Both the position numbers and the translations under genes were made by a program. The notes beneath the pieces were generated by a model that was not told where the DNA came from, did not search any database, and saw only the letters and a program-made list of their open reading frames with translations. A stretch of DNA of 64,000 nt from Streptococcus cuniculi. Lineage in GTDB: Bacteria > Bacillota > Bacilli > Lactobacillales > Streptococcaceae. The stretch spans positions 1-64,000 of the forward strand of contig NZ_MSJM01000004.1 of assembly GCF_001921845.1 (NCBI RefSeq), written 5' to 3'. Below, one piece after another: positions 46,578 through 54,158 of this stretch; position 1 is the first letter of the stretch; each line of letters opens with the position of its first letter.

Positions 46578-46991
46578 TTACTCATACAGCCTTCCTCCCA
46601 CTCTAAACGGGCTCTTTAGGTAGATGTTTTCCATTTCTGGATAACCAGTAGTTGGAGAGACTTTTAATCCTACTCGGAAATTAGAACGCTCAATATTGTT
46701 AAACACCCCTTTGATAGTTACTTCTTTATATTTCTTTCCTGTTGGGATGCCTCCTGCATTTGGTTGGATTTCTCTCTGTTCAATGCTCTCCCAGTCCCAT
46801 TGAACACTTTCCACTTTCGGATTCTGGGATTTTACATAGTCTGTCATTTCCTGCTCATGCTCTTTGAGATAGGCGATTTGTTTATCTCTGGTAGATATGG
46901 GAGGAAGGCTTGGCCCTATCAACTGATAAATCCCCGCACCAAGTATCAATAGAAAACCTAGACCGAGGATGATATTGAATAATTTGTTCAT
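46578..46991 (-). CDS. Small membrane-anchored protein, paralog 2 (DUF1310-like)
   Basis: A 137-residue sister. It has the same anchor, ISTRDKQIAYLKEHEQEMTD, YVKSQNPKVESVQWDWESI and then a diverged tail (GGIPTGKKYKEVTIKGVFNN...). The spacer before each copy also repeats, including the ribosome site AAAAGGAGTTTTTC, which shows that gene plus leader was duplicated as a block of about 456 bases. Confidence 0.75.
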   Translation of the reverse strand: MNKLFNIILGLGFLLILGAGIYQLIGPSLPPISTRDKQIAYLKEHEQEMTDYVKSQNPKVESVQWDWESIEQREIQPNAGGIPTGKKYKEVTIKGVFNNIERSNFRVGLKVSPTTGYPEMENIYLKSPFRVGGRLYE

Positions 46992-47033
46992 GAAAAACTC
47001 CTTTTAGCATGTCGCAGAGTAAAACGTTGTAAA

Positions 47034-47459
47034 TTACTCATATAAATCCCAGCCTCCATTTTTTAGTATGCGCAAATCTTGTGTTATATTTACTGTATTG
47101 ATATATGGAAGACTTTTTTTCTTATCCACCTCAAAACTTACAGTAAATTTTGAATCATTAATATTGTTGAATTTCCCCTTAATATCCAACTGATTATATT
47201 TTTTACCAATAGGAATACCACCTGCATCTGGTTGAATTTCTTCCACAATCACGCTGTCCCAGTCCCATTGAACACTTTCCACTTTCGGATTCTGGGATTT
47301 TACATAGTCTGTCATTTCCTGCTCATGCTCTTTGAGATAGGCGATTTGCTTGTCTCTGGTAGATAGGGGAGGGAGAATTGGCCCTACCAGCTGATAAATC
47401 CCCGCACCAAGTATCAATAGAAAACCTAAGCCAAGGATGATATTGAATAATTTGTTCAT
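47034..47459 (-). CDS. Small membrane-anchored protein, paralog 1 (DUF1310-like)
   Basis: A 141-residue sister and the first gene of the block. The anchor has slightly changed residues (LVGPILPPLSTRDK). It shares YVKSQNPKVESVQWDWDSV and GGIPIGKKYNQLDIKGKFNN with copy 2. Its promoter is seen upstream. Together with copies 2 and 3 it gives a constant N-terminal half and increasingly divergent C-terminal half. Confidence 0.75.
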   Translation of the reverse strand: MNKLFNIILGLGFLLILGAGIYQLVGPILPPLSTRDKQIAYLKEHEQEMTDYVKSQNPKVESVQWDWDSVIVEEIQPDAGGIPIGKKYNQLDIKGKFNNINDSKFTVSFEVDKKKSLPYINTVNITQDLRILKNGGWDLYE

Positions 47460-47497
47460 GAGAAATGCCTTTCATTTTAAACCATATTCCTATCTCT

Positions 47498-47526
47498 ATT
47501 ATACAATAAAAAATGAGTTTGACCAA
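47498..47526 (-). promoter_or_regulatory. Promoter of the anchored-protein/membrane-protein block
   Basis: TTGGTC (47526-47521), 17-base spacer, TATAAT (47503-47498) on the minus strand, about 40 bases before the first gene of the trio. Confidence 0.65.
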
Positions 47527-47619
47527 AATTTAATGTGTATGCTTTGAACCATTAAAAAAAAGGAAAAATCTCCATCATTCCAAGATAACAATTTCCTGAA
47601 ACGATAAAGTAAAAAATAC

Positions 47620-47648
47620 TTGCAAAAACAAGTAAATTAAGGTATACT
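47620..47648 (+). promoter_or_regulatory. Promoter of repeat-peptide gene 1
   Basis: TTGCAA, 17-base spacer, TATACT on the plus strand. Transcription should start near 47655, giving a leader of about 62 bases. The leader holds AAGCTG-ttaaac-CAGCTT at the 5' end and CCCCCTT...AAGGGGG around the ribosome site. Confidence 0.75.
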
Positions 47649-47716
47649 ATTTTAGCAAGCTGTTAAACCAGCTTGGAAATCCCCCTTCATGTCAAGGGTA
47701 GAAAGGGGGTGAGGAG

Positions 47717-47827
47717 TTGAAACGAAAACGGGACAACGAAAAAAGCTCGAATATTCTAGCCTTCGTTAAGTTAGCGACTGCAATCGCAACACTTATCAAG
47801 GTAATCCTAGAATTATTCCAGCTTTAA
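47717..47827 (+). CDS. Small basic/hydrophobic peptide 1, putative type I toxin
   Basis: A 36-residue peptide: basic head MKRKRDNEKSSN then a helix (ILAFVKLATAIATLIKVILE). The TTG start lies 4 bases after GGGGGTGA, a strong match to the anti-Shine-Dalgarno pairing region. CCCCCTT upstream can pair with AAGGGGG and hide this site, as in type I toxin mRNAs. An opposing promoter past the stop would make antisense RNA. I do not recognise the peptide as Fst/Ldr, TxpA or any family I can name. Confidence 0.65.
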   Translation: MKRKRDNEKSSNILAFVKLATAIATLIKVILELFQL

Positions 47828-47833
47828 CCTCAT

Positions 47834-47864
47834 AGCAAGTAGGCGTTCGTCTACTTGCTCCCTT
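47834..47864 (-). ncRNA. Antisense RNA 1, 5' part (putative antitoxin)
   Basis: From the promoter at 47871-47900 the minus-strand RNA should start near 47864 and first form the hairpin AGCAAGTAG / CTACTTGCT, then run into the 3' end of peptide gene 1. The 3' end of the RNA cannot be placed from sequence, so only its 5' hairpin is marked. Confidence 0.5.
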
Positions 47865-47870
47865 GACATT

Positions 47871-47900
47871 ATTATAGCATAAGCCTGCCACTTTGTGCAA
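47871..47900 (-). promoter_or_regulatory. Opposing (antisense) promoter 1
   Basis: TTGCAC (47900-47895), 18-base spacer, TGCTATAAT (extended -10; hexamer 47876-47871). It faces the peptide gene. Confidence 0.7.
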
Positions 47901-47930
47901 GGTACAAGATGCTAAAATACATAAAAACAA

Positions 47931-47959
47931 TTGCAAAAACACACATAATAATGTATACT
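47931..47959 (+). promoter_or_regulatory. Promoter of repeat-peptide gene 2
   Basis: TTGCAA (47931-47936), 17-base spacer, TATACT (47954-47959). It lies 311 bases from the matching promoter of copy 1. Confidence 0.75.
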
Positions 47960-48027
47960 ATACTAACAAGCTACTAAACCAGCTTGGAAATCCCCCTTCA
48001 TGTCAAGGGTAGAAAGGGGGTGAGGAG

Positions 48028-48138
48028 TTGAAACGAAAACGGGACAACGAAAAAAGCTCGAATATTCTAGCCTTCGTTAAGTTAGCGACTGCAATCGCAA
48101 CACTTATCAAGGTAATCCTAGAATTATTCCAGCTTTAA
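48028..48138 (+). CDS. Small basic/hydrophobic peptide 2, putative type I toxin
   Basis: The coding sequence and SD hairpin are identical to those of copy 1, with the same TTG start, so this is a very recent tandem duplicate. The only changes nearby are in the 5' leader (AAGCTACTAAACCAGCTT, a shorter 5' stem) and one extra base after the 3' hairpin. Confidence 0.65.
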   Translation: MKRKRDNEKSSNILAFVKLATAIATLIKVILELFQL

Positions 48139-48144
48139 CCTCAT

Positions 48145-48176
48145 AGCAAGTAGGCGTTCGTCTACTTGCTTCCCTT
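48145..48176 (-). ncRNA. Antisense RNA 2, 5' part (putative antitoxin)
   Basis: Same hairpin as unit 1 (AGCAAGTAG 48145-48153, CTACTTGCT 48162-48170), directly after the opposing promoter. The 3' end is not known. Confidence 0.5.
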
Positions 48177-48182
48177 GACATT

Positions 48183-48212
48183 ATTATAGCATAAGCCTGC
48201 CACTTTGTGCAA
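48183..48212 (-). promoter_or_regulatory. Opposing (antisense) promoter 2
   Basis: TTGCAC (48212-48207), 18-base spacer, TGCTATAAT (hexamer 48188-48183), as in unit 1. Confidence 0.7.
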
Positions 48213-48242
48213 GGTATAAGATGCTGAAACACATAAAAACAA

Positions 48243-48271
48243 TTGTAAAAACACACATAATAATGTATACT
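48243..48271 (+). promoter_or_regulatory. Promoter of repeat-peptide gene 3
   Basis: TTGTAA (48243-48248), 17-base spacer, TATACT (48266-48271). Confidence 0.7.
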
Positions 48272-48338
48272 ATACTAACAAGCTGTTAAACCAGCTTGGA
48301 AATCCCCCTTCACGTCAAGGGTAGAAAGGGGGTGGGTT

Positions 48339-48461
48339 ATGCAAAGTCGTAGAGACAAGCATAGAAGAAAAGAGCTTGACATATCAGAGCTAATTGAGTT
48401 AGTAACGGGAATTACTAACTTAATCAGAACAGCCCTAGACATTGCCAAACTCTTCTTCTAA
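48339..48461 (+). CDS. Small basic/hydrophobic peptide 3, diverged putative type I toxin
   Basis: A 40-residue peptide with the same plan as copies 1-2 but a different sequence: basic head MQSRRDKHRRKELD then helix LIELVTGITNLIRTALDIAK. It uses ATG behind the same AAAGGGGGTG site and CCCCCTT anti-site. Promoter and leader are nearly identical to the other units, so coding sequence has diverged under a conserved control region. The pair could be differently specific toxins or membrane peptides. Confidence 0.6.
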   Translation: MQSRRDKHRRKELDISELIELVTGITNLIRTALDIAKLFF

Positions 48462-48468
48462 AACCTTA

Positions 48469-48503
48469 GACAAGTGAGTAGTTCAACTTACTTGTCTTCC
48501 CTT
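48469..48503 (-). ncRNA. Antisense RNA 3, 5' part (putative antitoxin)
   Basis: GACAAGTGAG / CTTACTTGTC hairpin (48469-48496). It takes the place of AGCAAGTAG / CTACTTGCT in units 1 and 2, with changes on both arms that keep pairing. It follows the opposing promoter. Confidence 0.5.
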
Positions 48504-48509
48504 GACTTT

Positions 48510-48538
48510 ATTATAGCATAGCTTGCTATCTTGTGCAA
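48510..48538 (-). promoter_or_regulatory. Opposing (antisense) promoter 3
   Basis: TTGCAC (48538-48533), 17-base spacer, TGCTATAAT (hexamer 48515-48510). Confidence 0.7.
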
Positions 48539-48655
48539 GGTCTAAGAAGCTAATGAATCTCATTTCTAATCAAAACCAAAAATCTTTTCATCAACATGAT
48601 TTGTTTATTGATAGCCCACAAAGAGGCTTTTTCTTTTGCTCTGCTGTATGCGGTT

Positions 48656-49519
48656 CTATGTCTTAGCAGTCAGGTAGACGACCTCTGTGACATCTGTGAA
48701 GCCGAGTTTGCGATACAGAGTGGTAGCTACTATGTTTTCTTTGTCAACGACAATCTGAAATGCTTTATCATTTTGAGAAAGCAACTGACAAATGACCTGT
48801 TTCATTAAGTAACTCCCCAGTCCCTGTCCTTGATAAACAGGTGCTACTCCCAAGCCAAAAATATGGTTATAATCAGATGCCATATCGATTGTGACCGAAG
48901 CAAGGACTTCCTTGTCTTTCGTCAATACATATAACAAGGTGTCGTCTCCTTCAAGGCTGGCACGTGCATATTGCTCACTATGGTCAATGCTCTTCTGAAA
49001 GGCTTCAGCTTGAACCTTGGTAACGGCTCCAATCATCTCCTTTTCAGCTAAGACGACTTTACAGTCATCACGACTCTTCAGCTCATAGGGCTTTCGCTCT
49101 CGCCGTAACCACAGTTCTGTACAGTCTTCTTCGACCAAGTTAAAGTGAGATAGCAACCATGGATTTTTCTCGATAAAGACTCGCTCTGTCTCATAGGAAA
49201 TTCCTGATAGTTGATACTCTTTGGCAACTTGGATAAATGCTGTTTCCAAGGCCCTTGCAATTCCCTGTTTTCTAGCTGACGGCAAGACAAAGAGCGATAC
49301 ACTTACATCCTCTCGTTCGTCCGCATAGACATAGAGGCAGCCCAATAATGCCTCTTCTTCATAGGCTAGAAAGATGCAAGGCATATCGGGATCAGCATTA
49401 TAGTCATTCGCCAAATAAGGGATACTAGCTGTTCCATCATATTTATGACAGGTCTCTAGCAAGTCCAAGACCTGCTTCATTTCTTCATCTGATAAACAAT
49501 TCTTTTTCGTAATCCTCAT
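48656..49519 (-). CDS. Tandem GNAT acetyltransferase
   Basis: A 287-residue protein with two GCN5-type acetyltransferase domains. The N-terminal domain has LFVLPSARKQGIARALE, and the C-terminal one has GLGVAPVYQGQGLGSYLM, the acetyl-CoA loop. The frame is open 13 codons upstream, but the ATG at 49519 has AGGAGG before it. The substrate cannot be predicted. It lies between the peptide-repeat locus and the L27 gene terminator. Confidence 0.88.
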   Translation of the reverse strand: MRITKKNCLSDEEMKQVLDLLETCHKYDGTASIPYLANDYNADPDMPCIFLAYEEEALLGCLYVYADEREDVSVSLFVLPSARKQGIARALETAFIQVAKEYQLSGISYETERVFIEKNPWLLSHFNLVEEDCTELWLRRERKPYELKSRDDCKVVLAEKEMIGAVTKVQAEAFQKSIDHSEQYARASLEGDDTLLYVLTKDKEVLASVTIDMASDYNHIFGLGVAPVYQGQGLGSYLMKQVICQLLSQNDKAFQIVVDKENIVATTLYRKLGFTDVTEVVYLTAKT

Positions 49520-49531
49520 ATCGTCCTCCTG

Positions 49532-49565
49532 AAAAAAAAAGAACCTGCCAGAAGGCAAGTTCTTA
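49532..49565 (-). terminator. Terminator of rplU-rpmA
   Basis: AAGAACCTGCC / GGCAAGTTCTT stem with eight T after it on the minus strand. Confidence 0.88.
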
Positions 49566-49603
49566 GGTAAGCTCGTATAAAGCTAGGAATAAGGTGTTCC
49601 TTA

Positions 49604-49897
49604 TTATTTCGCGATTGGGTAAACAGATACTTGTTTTTTATCGCGTCCTTTACGTTCGAAACGTACTACGCCTTCTACTTTAGCGTAAAGTGTGTCATCT
49701 CCCCCACGGCCTACGTTAGCTCCTGGATAGATTTTTGTACCACGTTGGCGGTAAAGAATTGAACCACCTGATACAGTTTGACCGTCAGCAGCTTTTGCTC
49801 CAAGACGTTTTGCTTGAGAGTCACGACCGTTTGACGTTGAACCTCCACCTTTTTTGTGGGCGAATAGTTGCAAGTTAGCAAGATTCAAGTTTAACAT
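49604..49897 (-). CDS. rpmA: 50S ribosomal protein L27 with cleavable N-terminus
   Basis: A 97-residue protein. [12 protein letters not shown] precedes [15 protein letters not shown], which is the Firmicute pattern in which the first 12 residues are removed by the Prp protease to expose the functional tail. The rest is standard L27. It is 52 bases from rplU, and the prp gene usually found between them is not there. Confidence 0.96.
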   Translation of the reverse strand: MLNLNLANLQLFAHKKGGGSTSNGRDSQAKRLGAKAADGQTVSGGSILYRQRGTKIYPGANVGRGGDDTLYAKVEGVVRFERKGRDKKQVSVYPIAK

Positions 49898-49949
49898 AAT
49901 GTTATTCCTCCAATTATTCTGTGATGAGTGTTGTTTGACGCTACTACAA

Positions 49950-50264
49950 TTAAGCGTTGATAGCGTTGATCACAACTTTTGTATAAGGTTGACGATGACC
50001 TTGTTTACGGTGGCTACCTTTTTTAGGTTTGTATTTGAAAGTAACAACTTTCTTTTGTTTTCCTTGTTTTTCAACAGTTCCAACAACAGTAGCACCTGCT
50101 ACAAGTGGAGTTCCGACAACAGTCTTTTCACCACCAACAAGAACAACTTCGTTAAATGTAACGTCTTGACCAGCTTCAACGTTCAATTTTTCAACGTAGA
50201 TTGCTTGACCAACTTCAACTTTAACTTGTTTTCCGCCAGTTTTAATGATTGCGTATGTGCTCAT
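49950..50264 (-). CDS. rplU: 50S ribosomal protein L21
   Basis: A 104-residue protein, [20 protein letters not shown], with the RNA-binding [25 protein letters not shown] tail region (given here by its ends KKVVTFKYK and GHRQPYT). The frame is open 34 codons further through the leader, but AGGAGGTGC before 50264 fixes the start. First gene of rplU-rpmA. Confidence 0.96.
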   Translation of the reverse strand: MSTYAIIKTGGKQVKVEVGQAIYVEKLNVEAGQDVTFNEVVLVGGEKTVVGTPLVAGATVVGTVEKQGKQKKVVTFKYKPKKGSHRKQGHRQPYTKVVINAINA

Positions 50265-50400
50265 TATGCACCTCCTATGATAATATGGGACTTCTCCCGA
50301 GTTTTTTGTGAAGACTCGCCTAGCATCGTGGGACAAACCTCTTAAACGATGATCGAGCGGTTGCACAGGCTGTGCATAGTCAACATTCTTATTCTATCAC
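50265..50400 (-). promoter_or_regulatory. L21 ribosomal-protein leader
   Basis: The region before rplU contains GTTGCACAGGCTGTGCATAG, a strong hairpin, and other short complementary arms (GGTTTGTCCCACG). Position and hairpin match the L21 leader of Firmicutes. No covariance search was possible. Confidence 0.5.
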
Positions 50401-50491
50401 TCTTACTCGGATTTGACAAGTATTTACATTCAAAAAATCAGATAAGCGTCATTATTTTTATACTCGCATCTCTTTGTCGATTGATTGCTTC

Positions 50492-51706
50492 CTACAACAA
50501 ATCTTGAATCAAGTCATCCACTTCGTCTTGTTCTGCTTGTGGGGTGATTTCGGTCACCATAATGCCACGAACGGCCCGCTCCACCAGTCCTTCGACATCC
50601 AGTCGGCTTTCGTACTGCTCGACATTTTTAATCTTGGGATTGGTCTTTGGACGGTCTGGCGCAAAAATCGTACAACAATCTTCAAAAGGCTGGATGGAAA
50701 TTTCAAAGGTGTCGATTTTCTCTGCAATCTCAATGATCTCCAGCTTGTCCATGGTCACGACTGGACGGATGACAGGCGTATTGGTCACAGCGTTAATGGC
50801 CTGCATACTTTCCAAGGTCTGGCTAGCTACCTGACCGAGACTTTCACCGTTGATGATGACCAAGCCCCCACGTTCTTCACGAATACGGTCGGTAATCCGC
50901 ATCATAAAACGACGGGTCAGAGTCATCAGATAGGCTTCAGGCGCCTTGGCCTTGATTTCTTCTTGGATTTCGGTAAATGGAACTTCGATAAACTGGATAT
51001 TGCCACCGAACTTGGTCAATTTCCGTGTCAAATCTTGCGCTTTTTTGAGCGCACCGGGGCTCGTATAAGGAGGACTGGCAAAATGCACCGCCTCAATATC
51101 TACGCCACGTTTAAGAGCGAGATAGCCCGCTACTGGTGAATCAATCCCTCCAGACAGCATGAGCATGCCCTTGCCAGAGGTTCCCACAGGCAGCCCTCCT
51201 GCCCCACGAATGGTCTCGTAGGAAATATAGGCTGCTTCGGAGCGAATTTCCACTCGCAACTCAATGTCTGGTGCCTTCATCTTGGCTTGAATCGTTGGAA
51301 TTGCCTCAAAAACCGCATTTCCCAAGGTCTGATTGAGCTCACGGCTATCCAGTTCAAAGTCATGGTCGCTGCGCTTGCTGGACACCTTGAAGGTCATACC
51401 CTCTTGGTAGATGTCAGTCATGATTTCTTGCACCGCAGCAATCAAGGCTGGCACGGATTTTTCAATCTTATAAGATGGCGAAAAATTTTGAATACCAAAA
51501 ATCTGTTTGAGACTTTCAGCGACAGGTTTATAGTCTGTCCCGTGGAGGTAAACATGGGCCCGATCGCGGTCTGCCATGACTTTCACCGCTGGGTAAATCG
51601 ACAGGACGTCTTGAATGTTATTTCGAAGTTTGTTGATAAAACGCATGCGGTTCTTGCCCTTGGTGGACAATTCTCCGTAGCGAATCATAATTTCTGAATA
51701 CTGCAT
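50492..51706 (-). CDS. thiI: tRNA 4-thiouridine synthase ThiI
   Basis: Adds sulfur to U8 of tRNA and may serve thiamine synthesis. The 404-residue product has a THUMP domain (about 60-165) and a PP-loop ATPase with [18 protein letters not shown] near 180. It lacks the C-terminal rhodanese domain of the E. coli enzyme, as is usual in Gram-positives, and relies on a partner sulfurtransferase. That partner is the cysteine desulfurase encoded 11 bases upstream. Confidence 0.96.
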   Translation of the reverse strand: MQYSEIMIRYGELSTKGKNRMRFINKLRNNIQDVLSIYPAVKVMADRDRAHVYLHGTDYKPVAESLKQIFGIQNFSPSYKIEKSVPALIAAVQEIMTDIYQEGMTFKVSSKRSDHDFELDSRELNQTLGNAVFEAIPTIQAKMKAPDIELRVEIRSEAAYISYETIRGAGGLPVGTSGKGMLMLSGGIDSPVAGYLALKRGVDIEAVHFASPPYTSPGALKKAQDLTRKLTKFGGNIQFIEVPFTEIQEEIKAKAPEAYLMTLTRRFMMRITDRIREERGGLVIINGESLGQVASQTLESMQAINAVTNTPVIRPVVTMDKLEIIEIAEKIDTFEISIQPFEDCCTIFAPDRPKTNPKIKNVEQYESRLDVEGLVERAVRGIMVTEITPQAEQDEVDDLIQDLL

Positions 51707-51717
51707 GATTTCTCTTT

Positions 51718-52860
51718 CTATCTTACTTTTTGGGTTTGTTCATAGATGACCTTAAAGGTGGTCAATACCTGCTCGATTTGGCTCATATCATTTTCCAAGT
51801 CCAAACTCATGCGGATAGCGGTGGTCGCTAATTGAGGCTGGACACCCATGGAGAGTAGCGTTCCTGCTGGTTTTCCTGCCTTGGAAGAACAAGCCGAAGT
51901 CGTTGAGACATAGATGTCGTACTCCTCAAAGGCATGGACCAAGACTTCACCTCGAACACCTTTTAAGCCAAAGGTCAAGATATGGGGCGCAAACTGGTCT
52001 TGACCTGAAAAGATGGTAATGTCCTTATAAGCTGCCAAGCCTTGAAGCAAGACCTGCTTCATCTGGCTGGTTTTCCTTTCAAACTCTTCTTGGCGCTCCA
52101 TCGCCATCCGAAGTGCCTTAGCGGTCGCTGCAATTCCTGCTAGATTTTCAGTAGTCGAGCGTTTGTCCGTTTCCTGACCGCCACCTGTTAAGAGAGGGGT
52201 GATTTTCTTGCCTGTTTTAATATAGGCAAAACCAACACCCCGAACGCCATGAAATTTATGACTGGAAAAGGTCGCAAAATCCACACGATCCGTCAGATAT
52301 TCCGCTGTCGGAATTTTAGCCAGCGCTTGCACAGCGTCCACATGAAAGGAGATGGTTGGCTTGTCTTTCAACAACTCCGAAATGGCTTGAATAGGCTGGA
52401 TAGAACCAATCTCATTATTGACCGCCATGACGGATACCAAGACTGTATCAGGTCGCAGTAAAGCTGCTAATTTCTTAACATCGACAAAGCCCTCTTTGTC
52501 CACTGGGGCAAAGTCCACTTCGAACCCTTGTGTGGTCAGCCAAAGCGCTGACTCCTTGACCGCAGGATGTTCGATGCTTGATACGATGATATGCTTGCCA
52601 AATGGTGCCTTTTCAAAGGCAAGACCCTTGATGACCCAGTTGTCCCCTTCAGTCCCACCAGATGTGAAAAAAATTTCTTGTGGCGCAACTCCCAATAAAT
52701 CCGCAATTTGCTTGCGCGAAGCCTGCAAGATTCGGGTTGCTTGACTGCCGAGATTGTGTAGACTTGAGGGATTTCCCCAAATCTTGGTCGCGACTTCTGT
52801 ATAGGTCGCAAGAGCTTCAGGATAGGGGCGAGTTGTCGCCGCATTGTCTAAATAAATCAT
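51718..52860 (-). CDS. iscS: Cysteine desulfurase (NifS/IscS family)
   Basis: PLP enzyme that takes sulfur from cysteine. The 380-residue product starts [17 protein letters not shown], has [13 protein letters not shown], the PLP lysine in [14 protein letters not shown] and the sulfur-carrying Cys in [11 protein letters not shown]. Pairing with thiI implies it feeds tRNA thiolation (NifZ/IscS-like role) rather than Fe-S assembly. Confidence 0.95.
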   Translation of the reverse strand: MIYLDNAATTRPYPEALATYTEVATKIWGNPSSLHNLGSQATRILQASRKQIADLLGVAPQEIFFTSGGTEGDNWVIKGLAFEKAPFGKHIIVSSIEHPAVKESALWLTTQGFEVDFAPVDKEGFVDVKKLAALLRPDTVLVSVMAVNNEIGSIQPIQAISELLKDKPTISFHVDAVQALAKIPTAEYLTDRVDFATFSSHKFHGVRGVGFAYIKTGKKITPLLTGGGQETDKRSTTENLAGIAATAKALRMAMERQEEFERKTSQMKQVLLQGLAAYKDITIFSGQDQFAPHILTFGLKGVRGEVLVHAFEEYDIYVSTTSACSSKAGKPAGTLLSMGVQPQLATTAIRMSLDLENDMSQIEQVLTTFKVIYEQTQKVR

Positions 52861-52914
52861 CTCAATCCTCTTTTCATCTATCTTTCCATTATACCAAATT
52901 TTAGGGCTTGAGAG

Positions 52915-52942
52915 ATAGAAAAAACTCTGTGATGACAGAGCT
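52915..52942 (-). terminator. Terminator of the threonine-aldolase-like gene
   Basis: CTCTGT-GATG-ACAGAG stem with TTTTTT after it on the minus strand, 15 bases past the gene. Confidence 0.85.
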
Positions 52943-52956
52943 TTTCGCTATCAATC

Positions 52957-53985
52957 CTACAAGACTTGAGCCAAGGCATCCATATCTGCCTGACTGGTCG
53001 ACCAACTGGTTGCGAGGCGGATAATGGTATAGGTCTCATCATACTTTTCCCAAAAACCATAGCATACGCCTGCTCTATCCAATTTTTCCAACTCTTCTGC
53101 TGTCACCAGCAAAAATTGCTGATTGGTAGGAGATTTGAGATAAAAACGGTAGCCTTTTTCTTCCAGCAAGGCAATCAATTTCTCTGCCATTTCTATCGCA
53201 TGCGCCCCCAGTTGTAGATACAAATCATCGGTGAAGAAGCGATCAAACTGAACTCCTGTCAAACGTCCTTTGGCTAAAAGTGCCCCATGCTGCTTGACAA
53301 TGGTCGTAAAATGCTTGGGTTGATTGGACTTGGTGAAAACGACTGCTTCTCCCATGAGTGCGCCCATCTTGGTTCCGCCGATGTAAAAAACATCTGTTAA
53401 GGCTGCAATGCTTGGCAAATCCAGATCCGTCGAACGCGCCGCAAGACCATATCCTAAACGGGCACCGTCTAAAAAGAGTGGAATCTGATAGTCTCTACAA
53501 ACCTTTGCCAACTCAAGTAACTCTTGCTTACTGTACAGCGTGCCGTATTCTGTCGGATGGGAGATGTAGACCATTCCTGGGAAGACCATGTGCTCATGAT
53601 TGCCATCAGCGTAAAAATCCTCTAACAACTGGCGGACGGCAGCCGCTGCAATTTTCCCCTCTTGGTGTGGCAAGGTCAAGACCTTATGACCAGAAAATTC
53701 AATCGCACCAGCCTCATGAGTTGCAATATGGCCTGTATCTGCCGCAATCACTCCCTCGTAGGAAGCCAGCATCGCATCAATCACCACTTGATTGGTTTGA
53801 GTACCGCCTGTTAAAAAAGTGATGTCTGCTTGGGGACAATTAGTCGCCTCGCGGATTTTCGTTGCTGCACGACTGCTATAGAAATCCGTCCCATAACCAG
53901 ATAAACCCTCACCGTTGGTTTCTACTAGAGCCTCCAAAATCGCTGGGTGTGCTCCCTTATTATAGTCGTTTTCGAAATGTAGCAT
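52957..53985 (-). CDS. Low-specificity L-threonine aldolase-like PLP enzyme
   Basis: A 342-residue fold-type I PLP enzyme (beta-eliminating lyase family). It starts MLHFENDYNKGAHPAILEAL, has GYGTDFYS, FLTGGTQTN, the DGARLGYGL motif and the PLP lysine in FYIGGTKMGALMGEA. It would split threonine or allo-threonine to glycine and acetaldehyde. The frame opens 22 codons earlier, but GGAGAAG precedes the ATG at 53985. Exact substrate is inferred. Confidence 0.88.
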   Translation of the reverse strand: MLHFENDYNKGAHPAILEALVETNGEGLSGYGTDFYSSRAATKIREATNCPQADITFLTGGTQTNQVVIDAMLASYEGVIAADTGHIATHEAGAIEFSGHKVLTLPHQEGKIAAAAVRQLLEDFYADGNHEHMVFPGMVYISHPTEYGTLYSKQELLELAKVCRDYQIPLFLDGARLGYGLAARSTDLDLPSIAALTDVFYIGGTKMGALMGEAVVFTKSNQPKHFTTIVKQHGALLAKGRLTGVQFDRFFTDDLYLQLGAHAIEMAEKLIALLEEKGYRFYLKSPTNQQFLLVTAEELEKLDRAGVCYGFWEKYDETYTIIRLATSWSTSQADMDALAQVL

Positions 53986-54011
53986 ACTTCTCCTTTTTCT
54001 CCTACATAAGC

Positions 54012-54038
54012 CAAAAAGCCTTGAGTTCCAAGGCTTTC
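54012..54038 (-). terminator. Terminator after tRNA-Arg
   Basis: AAAGCCTTG / CAAGGCTTT stem followed by TTTTTGG on the minus strand. Confidence 0.8.
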
Positions 54039-54050
54039 CATGTTCAATCA

Positions 54051-54122
54051 TCCGTCCTGAGGGAATCGAACCCCCATCTCAAGAACCGGAATCTTACGTG
54101 ATATCCATTACACTAAGGACGG
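54051..54122 (-). tRNA. tRNA-Arg (anticodon CCG)
   Basis: A 72-base cloverleaf. Acceptor stem CCGTCCT / AGGACGG with discriminator A, anticodon loop TTCCGGT giving CCG, and T-loop TTCGATT. No CCA is encoded. It lies just after rpsA, separated by a hairpin. Confidence 0.95.
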
Positions 54123-54129
54123 CAAGAGA

Positions 54130-54152
54130 AAGACTTGCTTTTCGCAAGTCAT
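54130..54152 (-). terminator. Hairpin between rpsA and tRNA-Arg
   Basis: GACTTGC / GCAAGTC stem with TTTCTC after it on the minus strand. It is a weak terminator, so some transcripts may run on into the tRNA. Confidence 0.6.
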
Positions 54153-54158
54153 TCAACA

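Noticed and set aside
47690..47715. Upstream mini-frame ATGTCAAGG...TGA before the repeat peptides
   Set aside because: It exists in units 1 and 2, but in unit 3 the ATG is ACG and the TGA is TGG. It is not conserved, so the segment is better explained as part of the ribosome-site hairpin.
50474..51139. 221-codon plus-strand frame opposite thiI
   Set aside because: Antisense shadow of thiI with no ribosome site and no recognisable domain.
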